Positions 54,301-61,980 of a DNA stretch of 64,000 nt are shown in pieces. Both the position numbers and the translations under genes were made by a program. Position 1 is the first letter of the stretch; each line of letters starts with the position of its first letter. Source of the stretch: an uncultured Bacteroidota bacterium (GTDB taxonomy: Bacteria; Bacteroidota; Bacteroidia; JABEUT01). The notes below the pieces were generated by a model. That model was not told the DNA's origin, made no database searches, and worked only from the letters and a program-made list of their open reading frames with translations. Where the stretch lies: contig CAIWVW010000004.1 of the NCBI GenBank assembly GCA_903916255.1, positions 1-64,000 of the forward strand, given 5' to 3'.

Positions 54301-57089
54301 AGCATTCGGAAAAGCGTTAGCAGTATGGCCTTCACATTTGAATATGCTTCGTAGGGCAGGCATATCAACATAAATAAAGTTCTTACAGAAACATCCCAAA
54401 TGTTGTGAATTGAATTTCGTATGTGATGCGTGAAAATTACATTTTTGGGTTTATGGGCAATATCCCAAATGGAATTAATTATAATAGGGGTAAGAATGAT
54501 ACCTGAAACAATTATTGTCCATAATAAAGAAGACGGCAGCACAATCCAGGCTGCAACCAGTAAGACCGTAAGTGTTATAGGAACAAGGCTTCGCCGTACA
54601 TTGTCGAATATTTTCCAACGCGATAAAGCGGATACCGGGTTTTTATGCCAATGCCGGTCCGACCCCGGAACAAAAGGTAAAAACCATGAAAAAATCTGCC
54701 AGTCACCGCGAACCCAGCGCGAGAACCTTTTCATATCGGCGCTATAACTCATAGGATATTTCTCAAACAATTGGACATCACTCAACAAGCCTGACCGCAC
54801 ATAACACCCCTCTAATAAATCATGGCTAAGAATGCTGTTTTCCGAAAATTTTCCTTCCAATACTTTTCTGAAAATATCAACCTCATAAATCCCTTTTCCT
54901 ATAAAGGAGCCCTCCTCGAATAAATCCTGATAAACATCGGATGATGCCCTTGTATAAGGGTCAATGCCGGGTACATTCCCATGCATGCGGGCATATACCG
55001 AACCGCTGATTCCGGGCAGGCTCACTGTTACTCTCGGTTGCAGGATGCCATATCCTTTTGTTATGCGTTTCTTACTTTCGTCATACCAGGCGTGGTTCAA
55101 CGGATGCGCCATTGACCCAATTAATTTACAGGCTGTACCAAGCGGCAATTCTGTATCAGCATCCAGTGTAATTACATATTTTATAAGCGGGAAAATGGAT
55201 TGGTCACCAATAATGTGTGAAAAATTTTCTTTTAATTCTCCGCGCAATAAAGAGTTCAACGCAGATAATTTGCCGCGCTTTCTTTCATACCCCATCCATG
55301 CATTTTCCTTAGGGTTCCAAAGCCGTGGACGATGAAAAAGAAAAAATAAATCATTTTTTTCTCTCCCGTATTTTTTGTTCAGCTCTTCAACTCTCTGCCG
55401 GGTAAGGCTAATGAGTGCTTCATCTTCCGGAAGTGTTTCCTGCGGTGCATCAGTAAAATCAGTTAATAAACCAAAATGTAAATTATTATTTCTATTTGCC
55501 AGAAAACGGATTTCTAATGCTTCAACCAGAACTTCTATTTCCGCAGCGTTAGCAAGCATTACGGGGATTACAACCAAGGTTCGGAATTCGGGCGGAATAT
55601 CCTTCGAGAAATCCATTCTGGGCAACAAATGCGGCTTAACCAATAAAGTAGAAATAAAATTAACAACTGATATTGCAAGCTGACTTATGCAGAGCAGTAG
55701 AAGTAAGGCGCTTGCGGCAAGAAGCCAATAGCTTTTTAAATCAGAATGGGCTCTCAGTAATATAGCTGCACTTAGTATTGCTGTAATTAATACGATTGAA
55801 CCAAAATAGACTATGAAGGCCTGCCGTTTCAATACTTGCCGCATTATTTGCATTGGCGGCTCGTGCATTTTTGCCTTGGTTTTGGTCAATTTCAGGCCAT
55901 CTCCAATCAGGTAATAACCAACATGCGATGTGCGTCCGCCTTTATGGTTTACGGATATATTTTCATGCGTTAATTGTATTGCAATCTTTGCAATTTCATG
56001 CTCCGATAGCTTGCTTTTCTTTGCAATGTCCTCTATAACGTGCCGGTACCTGTCGCGCGTGGCAAAATCCATTTGACTGTAAATTCCATTGGTATCTTGC
56101 CGCAATGTTTGTTCGACGATACTGTGCTTTTCGACAAAATCGCGCCAATCTACAGCGCCAATTAATCGAAGGCTGCCAATACTGTTGCTCATGGAAACCT
56201 GGTCAGCCGCCTGTTTTTGAATTTCCGCACTTACCAATTCTGAACTTGTCAGTCCGCTTTCCGCCAATTGCTGTTCAATCCAGTTAAGAGAGAGTGCCAA
56301 TTCCGGGCCTTTTCCGCGCAACTGGCGGGTTAATTCAGATACAAATGCGCTCCCGATAGGCGGATTGGAGCGCGCCATATCGGCAATTACCAATATCAGA
56401 TTTTTAGGGTCTTTTTCGGAAGTGTCAATCATTTGTCCGGCCCAGTATTCTGCGAGGTTCCTGTCGACCCTGTCGATTGCAATACGTGATGAAACACGTC
56501 GGAGGTTTTCTATCAATGCAAGGCGAAGCATAATGGGTATGGCCCATAATTCACCTAATTGCAAATTGGTGATGGTTTGGTAAGCCGTTATAAAACCGCC
56601 GAGGCTTTCCATATCTACCCTTCCGTCGCTGTGGGAAATTATTTGCAGAACGATGTCGTATATGCGTGTCAGCCCAACAGAATTACCCGTTACAAGTTGA
56701 GGCAAATCCTCGCTGTAATCTTTTGGAAAGTGCGTTTTAGCATTGCGGATATGTTCTTCTATAAGGTAAAAATTGTCAATCAGCCATTCACCTGCGGGTG
56801 TAATCTGGTATTTTCTTTTTATGGAATCAGCCAGAAGCTTCCGTACCTCGCTCAAAAGGATTTCATTATTTGAAAGCCGTTTGAGCAGATGGTCTTTCGA
56901 GGGCTTTGTACTTAATTTATGAATTCCCGCAAGGGCTTTTCCAAAACGCTCCATCTGGTCAGAACTGAATAATTCGGCCCGCAGAGGCTCCTCGTTCTGG
57001 TAACTAAGCTTGGAGTTTTTCGTTTGAAAAAGGCCCCTCATATTTGCTATGAGTTCATGGGCCGCAGGTATAAATTTTATTTTAGCCAT
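48339..57089 (-). CDS. ndvB: Cyclic beta-glucan synthase (NdvB/Cgs-like; GT84 + GH94)
   Basis: A 2916-residue inner-membrane enzyme. TM segments at about 415-480 precede a GT84 catalytic domain (about 500-830; ITLDADTELPLG near 646, then SILSHDLLEGCYVRSG and FSRWVRGDWQ). More TM segments (about 840-1010) are followed by a glycoamylase-like domain (about 1270-1530; GLPWGISESGYNTVNANSNYQ is split here by short gaps only). Two beta-sandwich plus GH94 phosphorylase-like parts complete the protein, with GAGDWNDGYDKVG near 2576. In known enzymes this set elongates and cyclises beta-1,2-glucan from UDP-glucose and fixes its length. It starts 3 bp after pgm, which supplies glucose-1-phosphate. It is unusually large. 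Confidence 0.93.
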   Translation of the reverse strand: MAKIKFIPAAHELIANMRGLFQTKNSKLSYQNEEPLRAELFSSDQMERFGKALAGIHKLSTKPSKDHLLKRLSNNEILLSEVRKLLADSIKRKYQITPAGEWLIDNFYLIEEHIRNAKTHFPKDYSEDLPQLVTGNSVGLTRIYDIVLQIISHSDGRVDMESLGGFITAYQTITNLQLGELWAIPIMLRLALIENLRRVSSRIAIDRVDRNLAEYWAGQMIDTSEKDPKNLILVIADMARSNPPIGSAFVSELTRQLRGKGPELALSLNWIEQQLAESGLTSSELVSAEIQKQAADQVSMSNSIGSLRLIGAVDWRDFVEKHSIVEQTLRQDTNGIYSQMDFATRDRYRHVIEDIAKKSKLSEHEIAKIAIQLTHENISVNHKGGRTSHVGYYLIGDGLKLTKTKAKMHEPPMQIMRQVLKRQAFIVYFGSIVLITAILSAAILLRAHSDLKSYWLLAASALLLLLCISQLAISVVNFISTLLVKPHLLPRMDFSKDIPPEFRTLVVIPVMLANAAEIEVLVEALEIRFLANRNNNLHFGLLTDFTDAPQETLPEDEALISLTRQRVEELNKKYGREKNDLFFLFHRPRLWNPKENAWMGYERKRGKLSALNSLLRGELKENFSHIIGDQSIFPLIKYVITLDADTELPLGTACKLIGSMAHPLNHAWYDESKKRITKGYGILQPRVTVSLPGISGSVYARMHGNVPGIDPYTRASSDVYQDLFEEGSFIGKGIYEVDIFRKVLEGKFSENSILSHDLLEGCYVRSGLLSDVQLFEKYPMSYSADMKRFSRWVRGDWQIFSWFLPFVPGSDRHWHKNPVSALSRWKIFDNVRRSLVPITLTVLLVAAWIVLPSSLLWTIIVSGIILTPIIINSIWDIAHKPKNVIFTHHIRNSIHNIWDVSVRTLFMLICLPYEAYSNVKAILLTLFRMLITRKKLLEWNPSSNSSASYQKRLVYSYSSMWIEPFLASTLLFYIAFYSPGKLIIVSPILFLWFITPIITWRISRPIAKPVAALTDEQNIFLRKVARKTWSYFERFVVQEDNFLPPDNFQEQPVSLIAHRTSPTNIGISLLANLSASDFGYITTGEFIDRTRKTIESMKKMERYRGHFYNWYDTETLSPLLPKYISTVDSGNLAGYLIILKQGLLAIPHQKIIGVNLFEGLRDTLYVLIDTIEEKDKALLQQFKIDLDNICKLDLITRHEVIYHIEALTNKFSSIFDKLNNDVQSEIYWWKILLQKQIEQSNEYFQIFAPWAMLMNAPSKFIYLVSMDTNSTLLELLETALELQNIVSHSKTESNTSSENEWLEAFKISLSKSIALAEERISLAETLARQSHELADMEWDFLLDKSSSLFTIGYNVQEHRMDASYYDLLASEARLCTFIGIAQGKLSEQSWFALGRLLTNVNGDPILLSWSGSMFEYLMPLLVMPTYENTLLDQTYNAAVEWQIKYGKKSGLPWGISESGYNTVNANSNYQYRAFGAPGLGLKRGLEEDSVIAPYASALALMVAPEKACENLELLAKKGFEGRYGFYEAIDYTPSRLAPGQTNAIVYSFMAHHQGMSLLSLAYLLLDQPMQKLFEAEPQFMATLLLLQERIPKATTFFAHTTDITDVNYVVSGTETRIINTPNTPIPEVQLLSNGRYHVMVTNAGGGYSRWKNLAVTRWREDGTCDNWGTFCYIRDLKSETFWSNAHQPTLKKGDKYEAAFSQGRVDFTNNNSEIETHTEIVVSPEDDIEIRRVVITNSSDVRRIIEVTSYAEVVLAPAASDLMQPAFSNLFVQTEIIPSQHAILCTRRPRSADEQLPWMFHLMSLHGKDKVEVSYETDRLEFIGRRNSTVNPQVMNKPGPLSGNQGSVLDPIVAIRYKIVLEPEEKVTIDMVIGIADTQDACRNLIDKYQDKPHKDRVFELSWTHSQIVLRQINASEADAQLYGKLASSILFTNPVFRADPAILINNHRGQSGLWGYSISGDLPIVLLKIEKQTNMQLVKQLIQAHAYWRLKGLAVDLVIWNEEHGGYRQVFQNEIQALIPAELTDRPGGVFVRASDQISNEDRILFQTVARINISDNGGTLADHVKRKPLSKLVIPYITKPEKYQPDLTPIVVPTDLIFHNGLGGFTPDGLEYVIVVDNKNKTPAPWVNVIANPNFGTVVSESGSAYTWTENAHELRLTPWNNDPVSDSGGEAFYIRDYETGQFWSTTLLPSGGETPYITRHGFGYSVFEHMEDGIYTEMTVYVDIDAAIKFTVLKIKNQSGRARKLSVTGYTEWVLDNNRMKAAMYTHTEVDPDSGALFAKNPYNTEFSSRVAFFDVDFIKKTFTSDRTEFIGRNGTLQNPDAMSRMKLSGRIGLALDPCAAIQVPFDLADGEENEIIFRLGAGKTAAEASATARQFRGSAVAHDALERVKQNWNHIMGALKVETPDAAINMITNGWLTYQTISSRLWGRSGFYQSGGAFGYRDQLQDVLSLLHTVPHLARGQILLSASRQFKEGDVQHWWHPPIGNGVRTRCSDDYLWLPLATALYVSTTGDTGVLDENVSFIEGRQLNPGEESYYDTPTKSNTSVKLYDHCVQAIKHGFTFGKHGLPLIGAGDWNDGYDKVGNEGKGESVWMAFFLYDVLIRFEGIARLYASKSPDGGEGDLFAEECKKQAQQLKENIDKNAWDGEWYKRAWFDNGTPLGSSVNEECKIDSIAQSWSVISGAGSPERVNTAMESAYKNLVKKDAGIIQLLEPPFDKSNLNPGYIKGYVPGVRENGGQYTHAAVWMIMAFAKLGDNKRVWELLNMINPINHGKTAEAIAIYKVEPYVLAADVYAREPHAGRGGWTWYTGSAGWLYQLIVEYFLGMKQDANKLKFAPCVPEEWETFKIHYRYWNTMYHICFTQKKLEVGSEQLAVEMQVIVDGVEQADKTITLADDGVEHNVEVKLNIQNTLEV

Positions 57090-57092
57090 ACG

Positions 57093-58733
57093 TTATACTA
57101 AAGCAGCATTGACAATATCCTGCGCTTCATCAATAATTTTCTTTACATGGTCCTTTCCTGAAAAACTCTCCGCATAAATCTTATAAATATCTTCCGTTCC
57201 GGATGGGCGGGCTGCAAACCAGCTGTTTTCTGTAACAACCTTTACACCCCCAATTGATGCATTGTTCCCCGGGGCTACAGTGATGATATTTTTTATTTCT
57301 TCTCCCGCTAAATCTTTATGTTTTATTTGGGAAGCGGAAAGTTTTTTCAGCTTTTCTTTTTGCTGGGGTGTTGCTTTTGCTTCAATCCTTTCATATACAG
57401 GTTCACCTAACTCTTTTGTAAGTTCATTATATAATATGCCGGGGTCTTTACCCATTTTTGCAGTAATCTCTGCCGAGAGTAATGCCGGAATAAAGCCATC
57501 CTTATCGGTGGTCCACACACTTCCGTCTAAACGGGAGAATGATGCACCTGCGCTTTCTTCCCCGCCAAAACAAAGTGATTTATCCAGCAAACCTTCAACG
57601 AACCATTTGAAACCAACAGGCACCTCATACAGTTTTCTTCCAAGCTTTGAAGTGATGCGGTCAATTAACTGTGTGCTTACAACAGTTTTGCCTACTGCTG
57701 CCGCTTTCGACCACCCCGGACGATTTTGCAGGAGATAAAAAACAGCAACCGATAAATAATGATTGGGGTTTAATAGCCCTGCGCTTTTTGTAACAATTCC
57801 ATGCCGGTCGTGGTCCGTGTCGCAGGCAAAAGAAATATCAAAATAGTCTTTCATTTCAATCAACCTTTGCATGGCGTAAGGAGATGAGGGGTCCATACGG
57901 ATTTGCCCATCCCAATCCACGGTCATGAAACTAAATGTAGGGTCGACTATTTTATTTACGACAGTCAAATCCAAATGATAGCGCTCTGCAATCGGCTCCC
58001 AGTAGTGCACTCCGGCACCACCAAGCGGGTCAACGCCCATTTTTATTTTCGACTTACGGATGGCATCCATGTCAATTACATTCCCAAGGTCATTTATATA
58101 GGTATGTAAATAATCATGCCGATGTGTGGTAGAAGCATGGAGCGCTTTATCAAAAGAAATCCGTTTCACTTCCTTAAGTTTATTCTCCAGTAATTCGTTT
58201 GCTTTTGCCTCAATCCAATTGGTGACTTCAGTTCCTGCCGGCCCGCCATTTGGCGGATTATATTTAAAACCTCCGTCGTCAGGCGGATTATGCGATGGCG
58301 TAATTACAATACCATCCGCCAAACCGATTTTCCTTCCGTAATTATATTTTAAAATAGCGTGGGAAATAACGGGAGTAGGGGTGTATTCATCACCTTCGGC
58401 AATCATTACTTCCACGCCATTGGCCGCAAGCACTTCCATGGTAGTTGCAAAAGCAGGAGCCGAGAGCGCATGGGTATCGAAGCCCAAATATAATGGCCCA
58501 TCGAATTTTTGTATTTTCCTATAGAGACAAATAGCTTGTGTAATTGCAAGAATATGGTTTTCGTTAAAAGCATTATCTAAAGAGGAACCCCGATGGCCGG
58601 ATGTTCCGAATGAAACACATTGAGAAGGGGTGGAAGGGTCCGGTATTCCCGCATAATAGGCTGTTAAAAGCCTGGGTACATTTACCAGCATATTTTGTTC
58701 CGCCGGTTTTCCGGCATAAGGGCTTATTTCCAT
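57093..58733 (-). CDS. pgm: Phosphoglucomutase (alpha-D-glucose phosphate-specific)
   Basis: A 546-residue enzyme that interconverts glucose-6-P and glucose-1-P, the precursor of UDP-glucose. ATG at 58733 ([14 protein letters not shown]) overlaps the rpiB stop as TAATG. The ORF-track start 37 codons earlier lies inside rpiB and adds unrelated sequence. VSFGTSGHRGSSL, the phosphoserine loop ITPSHNPPDDGGFKYNP, the metal loop FACDTDHDRHGIVT and CFGGEESAGASF are in order. The 546-residue length is that of the E. coli Pgm type. It sits between rpiB and the beta-glucan synthase, joining the pentose phosphate pool to glucan production. Confidence 0.96.
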   Translation of the reverse strand: MEISPYAGKPAEQNMLVNVPRLLTAYYAGIPDPSTPSQCVSFGTSGHRGSSLDNAFNENHILAITQAICLYRKIQKFDGPLYLGFDTHALSAPAFATTMEVLAANGVEVMIAEGDEYTPTPVISHAILKYNYGRKIGLADGIVITPSHNPPDDGGFKYNPPNGGPAGTEVTNWIEAKANELLENKLKEVKRISFDKALHASTTHRHDYLHTYINDLGNVIDMDAIRKSKIKMGVDPLGGAGVHYWEPIAERYHLDLTVVNKIVDPTFSFMTVDWDGQIRMDPSSPYAMQRLIEMKDYFDISFACDTDHDRHGIVTKSAGLLNPNHYLSVAVFYLLQNRPGWSKAAAVGKTVVSTQLIDRITSKLGRKLYEVPVGFKWFVEGLLDKSLCFGGEESAGASFSRLDGSVWTTDKDGFIPALLSAEITAKMGKDPGILYNELTKELGEPVYERIEAKATPQQKEKLKKLSASQIKHKDLAGEEIKNIITVAPGNNASIGGVKVVTENSWFAARPSGTEDIYKIYAESFSGKDHVKKIIDEAQDIVNAALV

Positions 58734-59218
58734 TAGTGTTTTAAATTTTGAGTTTTCTCGAGTTCCGCAACTTTTGCCAGGCGACGGATATGCCTTTCGA
58801 CATCGATGAATTTTGCAGCCAAAAAAATGGTTGTGAGTTTCCATGCAAGGGTGTGGTCAACAACGCGGCCGCCAAGGCACATCATATTCATGTCATCGTC
58901 TTCTACCCCTTGATTGGCTGAAAATTTTTCATTAATCAGGCAAGCCCTTACTCCATTCACTTTATTTGCGGCTATGCAAGCCCCGACCCCGCTGCCGCAA
59001 ATGGCTATGCCACGGGTAATCTCACCTTTTGCTATTGCAAAGGCAAGTGGAATTACATAATCAGGATAATCATCCTGCGGCTTCATTTCGCTGTCGCCAA
59101 AATCTATTACCTCATATCCTGCTTCATTCAGTTTCTCCAATAAGTATTCCTTCAGTTCAAATCCTGCATGGTCCGCTGCAATACCAATATGTTCTATTTT
59201 CTCCGGATGATTATTCAT
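58733..59218 (-). CDS. rpiB: Ribose-5-phosphate isomerase B
   Basis: A 161-residue enzyme that interconverts ribose-5-P and ribulose-5-[17 protein letters not shown] holds the first conserved Asp-His pair. [24 protein letters not shown] is the phosphate loop with the catalytic Cys, and [13 protein letters not shown] follows. The length is normal. Its start lies 8 bp inside the tkt end and its stop overlaps the pgm start, so tkt, rpiB and pgm are translated as one coupled unit. Confidence 0.96.
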   Translation of the reverse strand: MNNHPEKIEHIGIAADHAGFELKEYLLEKLNEAGYEVIDFGDSEMKPQDDYPDYVIPLAFAIAKGEITRGIAICGSGVGACIAANKVNGVRACLINEKFSANQGVEDDDMNMMCLGGRVVDHTLAWKLTTIFLAAKFIDVERHIRRLAKVAELEKTQNLKH

Positions 59219-61322
59219 GTTTATTCTTTTTTAATAATGCAATTGCACGCTCACAAATATTTTCAACGGTGAATCCGTATTCGCGCATCATTACTTCCCC
59301 GGGGGCTGAAGCACCGAAAGTATCAATGCCTATTACTTCCCCTTTATCGCCAACGTATTTATTCCAACCTTGGGTTACGCCTGCTTCAACCGCTATTCTT
59401 GTATGAATTGACGGGGGCAACACCGTATCACGGTATACTTGGGTTTGCGCTTCAAATAATTCCCAACTGGGCATGGAAACAACACGTACTGCAATATTCT
59501 GTTCACTTAGTTTTTCCTGTGCTTCTACAATTAAATGGACTTCTGAACCGGTTGCTATAAGTATTAATTCCGGATTAACATCCGGGGCATATGATAGAAT
59601 ATACGCACCAAAACGAAGCCAGTCCGCAGAAGCGAATTTTTTCCTGTCGAGCGTTGGCAAATCTTGACGCGTTAAAATTAATGCCACAGGAGCTTTACTT
59701 GATTCTATGGCCATTCGCCATGCCATAGCAGTTTCATTAGCATCGCAAGGACGGATAACAATCAATCGTGGAATTGCGCGGAGGGCCGCAAGATGTTCTA
59801 TCGGTTGATGCGTTGGGCCATCCTCACCCATAGCAATACTATCGTGCGTAAAAACAAAAACGGTATTCAATTCCATTAATGCGGCAAGGCGAATTGCAGG
59901 GCGCATGTAATCTGAAAAAGTGAGGAATGTAGCGCAGAATGGGAGAATGCCGCCATGTGCAGCCATTCCGTTAGAAATGGAGGCCATGCCATGTTCGCGA
60001 ACGCCAAATTGCAAATTACGCCCGGCATAACTCCAGCCGCCTGCGGCAGAGCCTTGCAAATCGCCGACAGCCATAGTTGGGTTTTCAAAGTTCCCGGCAT
60101 CTTTAAGTTCTGTATATGTTGATGTATTTAAATCGGCGGAGCCGCCAATAAACCCGGGCAGGTTATGATAAAAAGCCTGCATAATTTTTCCGGAAGCAAC
60201 CCGCGTAGCCATTCCTTTAGCATCCGCAGGAAATTCAGGAATAGTTGCATCCCATTCGGGCGTAAGTTTTCCATTCATCAGATAAAAAAGTTCCTTGGCA
60301 AGCTCCGGGTATTCCTTTTTATATGTGGTAAATTTCTTTTCCCATTCTTTCCCTGACTGTTCTCCTTGCTTAATTGCTTTATGAAAATGAAGTTCTGCTT
60401 CCTTCGGAATTAAAAAAGAAGGTTCGACAGGCCAGCCCAAATTTTCTTTTGTCCGCTTTACTTCATCCACACCTAAAGGTGAGCCATGCGCCGAGCATTT
60501 GTCTTGCTTATTGGGTGAACCATAACCAATATGTGTGTGGACTAAAATCAGCGATGGACGTTCTGTTTCCAACTGGGCCGCCCGAATAGCATTCTCTATT
60601 GCGCCCAAATCGTTCCCATCTTCAATGGATTGCGTATGCCATCCATACGCTTCAAATCGCTTTGCATGGTCTTCCGTGAAAGTTACCGGAGTAGCGGATG
60701 CAAGCGTAATATGGTTATTGTCGTACAGATAAATTAATTTTCCGAGTTTCAGGTGGCCCGCAAGCGGAGCAGCTTCGGCAGACACACCTTCCATCAGGTC
60801 GCCGTCACTTACTATTCCGTAGGTGTAATGATTTATAATTTCATTTCCGTGTTTGTTGTAGCGTGCCGCAAGATAGGCTTCGGCTATTGCCATGCCCACA
60901 CCATTCGCGAATCCCTGTCCGAGCGGGCCTGTGGTAGTTTCAACGCCGGGTGTTAAACCCCGTTCCGGATGGCCGGGAGTTTTACTTCCCCATTGGCGAA
61001 ATTGTTTAATATCCTCTAACGATAAATCATACCCTGTTAGATGCAGTAAACTATAAAGCAACATGGAGCCATGTCCGGCAGACAATACAAACCTGTCCCG
61101 ATTAAACCACTGCGGATTTGCAGGATTATGCTGAAGGAACTTCGTCCATAATACATATGCCATAGGCGCAGCACCTAAGGGTAACCCCGGATGTCCGCTG
61201 TTAGCTTTTTGTATAGCATCAACAGAGAGAAAACGGATTGTGTTGATGCAAAGTTCATTCTGATTTATTTTGTTGCTTGCTGTTAACTGCTTACTATTTC
61301 TCTTTTTAATTTGTGTGTCCAT
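59211..61322 (-). CDS. tkt: Transketolase
   Basis: A 703-residue thiamine-diphosphate enzyme that moves C2 units between sugar phosphates. [19 protein letters not shown] opens the ThDP domain and [17 protein letters not shown] follows. [20 protein letters not shown] is the metal-ThDP motif, and [18 protein letters not shown] the pyrimidine domain. A short basic N-terminus ([13 protein letters not shown]) precedes the usual start. It is the first gene of the tkt-rpiB-pgm-ndvB operon. The shared tandem motif is centred about 66 bp upstream. Confidence 0.98.
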   Translation of the reverse strand: MDTQIKKRNSKQLTASNKINQNELCINTIRFLSVDAIQKANSGHPGLPLGAAPMAYVLWTKFLQHNPANPQWFNRDRFVLSAGHGSMLLYSLLHLTGYDLSLEDIKQFRQWGSKTPGHPERGLTPGVETTTGPLGQGFANGVGMAIAEAYLAARYNKHGNEIINHYTYGIVSDGDLMEGVSAEAAPLAGHLKLGKLIYLYDNNHITLASATPVTFTEDHAKRFEAYGWHTQSIEDGNDLGAIENAIRAAQLETERPSLILVHTHIGYGSPNKQDKCSAHGSPLGVDEVKRTKENLGWPVEPSFLIPKEAELHFHKAIKQGEQSGKEWEKKFTTYKKEYPELAKELFYLMNGKLTPEWDATIPEFPADAKGMATRVASGKIMQAFYHNLPGFIGGSADLNTSTYTELKDAGNFENPTMAVGDLQGSAAGGWSYAGRNLQFGVREHGMASISNGMAAHGGILPFCATFLTFSDYMRPAIRLAALMELNTVFVFTHDSIAMGEDGPTHQPIEHLAALRAIPRLIVIRPCDANETAMAWRMAIESSKAPVALILTRQDLPTLDRKKFASADWLRFGAYILSYAPDVNPELILIATGSEVHLIVEAQEKLSEQNIAVRVVSMPSWELFEAQTQVYRDTVLPPSIHTRIAVEAGVTQGWNKYVGDKGEVIGIDTFGASAPGEVMMREYGFTVENICERAIALLKKNKHE

Positions 61323-61371
61323 ATAGCACCCTTTAATTTTTATATAAAGGACTATAATTTCGGACGGGCAG

Positions 61372-61405
61372 ATGTTACATAATTTAGGTGGAATGTTGCA
61401 TAATT
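61372..61405 (-). promoter_or_regulatory. Tandem 21-bp-phased motif upstream of tkt
   Basis: On the minus strand AATTATGCAACAT (61405-61393) and AATTATGTAACAT (61384-61372) match at 12 of 13 positions and are 21 bp apart. The nearer copy ends 50 bp before the tkt ATG. The first copy with its flank, TGTGAATTATGCAA, matches the tal-pgi copy except at one base. This shared layout points to a common regulator. Confidence 0.6.
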
Positions 61406-61422
61406 CACACTTTTAAACCAAC

Positions 61423-61444
61423 CACTGCCTCGTTTCCGGCAGTG
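61423..61444. promoter_or_regulatory. Inverted repeat upstream of the tkt operon
   Basis: CACTGCC-TCGTTTCC-GGCAGTG is a perfect 7-bp inverted repeat with an 8-bp spacer, 101 bp before tkt. It lacks a T run, so it looks like a protein site or a chance hairpin rather than a terminator. Confidence 0.35.
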
Positions 61445-61561
61445 CTAATACCAATTCCCGAGATAAAATTTATTATCAGATACAAATCCAATGATGTGTG
61501 AAATATGTAAAATATTTAAAAGCATACAGAATTATTAAAATTAAAAGATATACTTTTTGCT

Positions 61562-61823
61562 GGCTGAATGTATCTAAGGAGGATAATATCATTGCAGAGG
61601 GTTTATAGGAAATCGCTTTCAAAAAATCAATATCGGTTATTTCAGGCATTTTCATGTCGATAAAAAATCAAGGGTACCGGATTCTGCAGTAATTTTTTTG
61701 GGCTGTATTTGGTTCTGTAAATTTTCAGGAAACTTCCAACTGAGTGCTTTCTGCTATATAAGCGGAAATGAGTTTCAGGTAAATTAAATTATCATCTACT
61801 ATAATACACTTTATTTTTTCCAT
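61562..61823 (-). pseudogene. Decayed response-regulator receiver domain (LytTR-type)
   Basis: One minus-strand frame from the ATG at 61823 reads MEKIKCIIVDDNLIYLKL... like the start of LytR/AlgR-type receivers, with the acidic DD pair. It meets a TGA (61725-61727) after AESTQLEVS and a second TGA (61668-61670) after NYCRIRYP. After that the same frame continues as FFIDMKMPEITDIDFLKAIS, which contains the phosphoacceptor Asp, then SYKPSAMILSSLD. There is no frameshift between these parts. No LytTR DNA-binding domain follows. Two stops and the missing end mark it as a dead gene, next to the living TPR regulator. Confidence 0.7.
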
Positions 61824-61980
61824 AAACTCAGATGAAGTAAAGGTGAAATAATGGGGATGCTTAAGATTATATTTGAATTTAAAACTACAAACATTTTGAA
61901 ATACTCGATTTTTACGCCTCCCATTTCCTTACCTTTACCATGTTCTAAAAAGTCAGTTAGTATTAATATTTTTGAATCTG

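Larger units (their letters stand above)
61323..61971. other. Intergenic region upstream of tkt with regulatory sites and a pseudogene
   Basis: This 650-bp stretch holds the tkt control sites (61372-61405, 61423-61444) and a decayed receiver gene (61562-61823). The remainder before the TPR gene has no open frame or hairpin I can support. Confidence 0.7.

Noticed and set aside
58734-58844. 37-codon N-terminal extension of pgm
   Set aside because: It lies inside rpiB. ATG 58733 gives the usual 546 residues and a TAATG junction.
61423-61444. Terminator upstream of tkt
   Set aside because: A perfect 7-bp inverted repeat but without T runs on either side.
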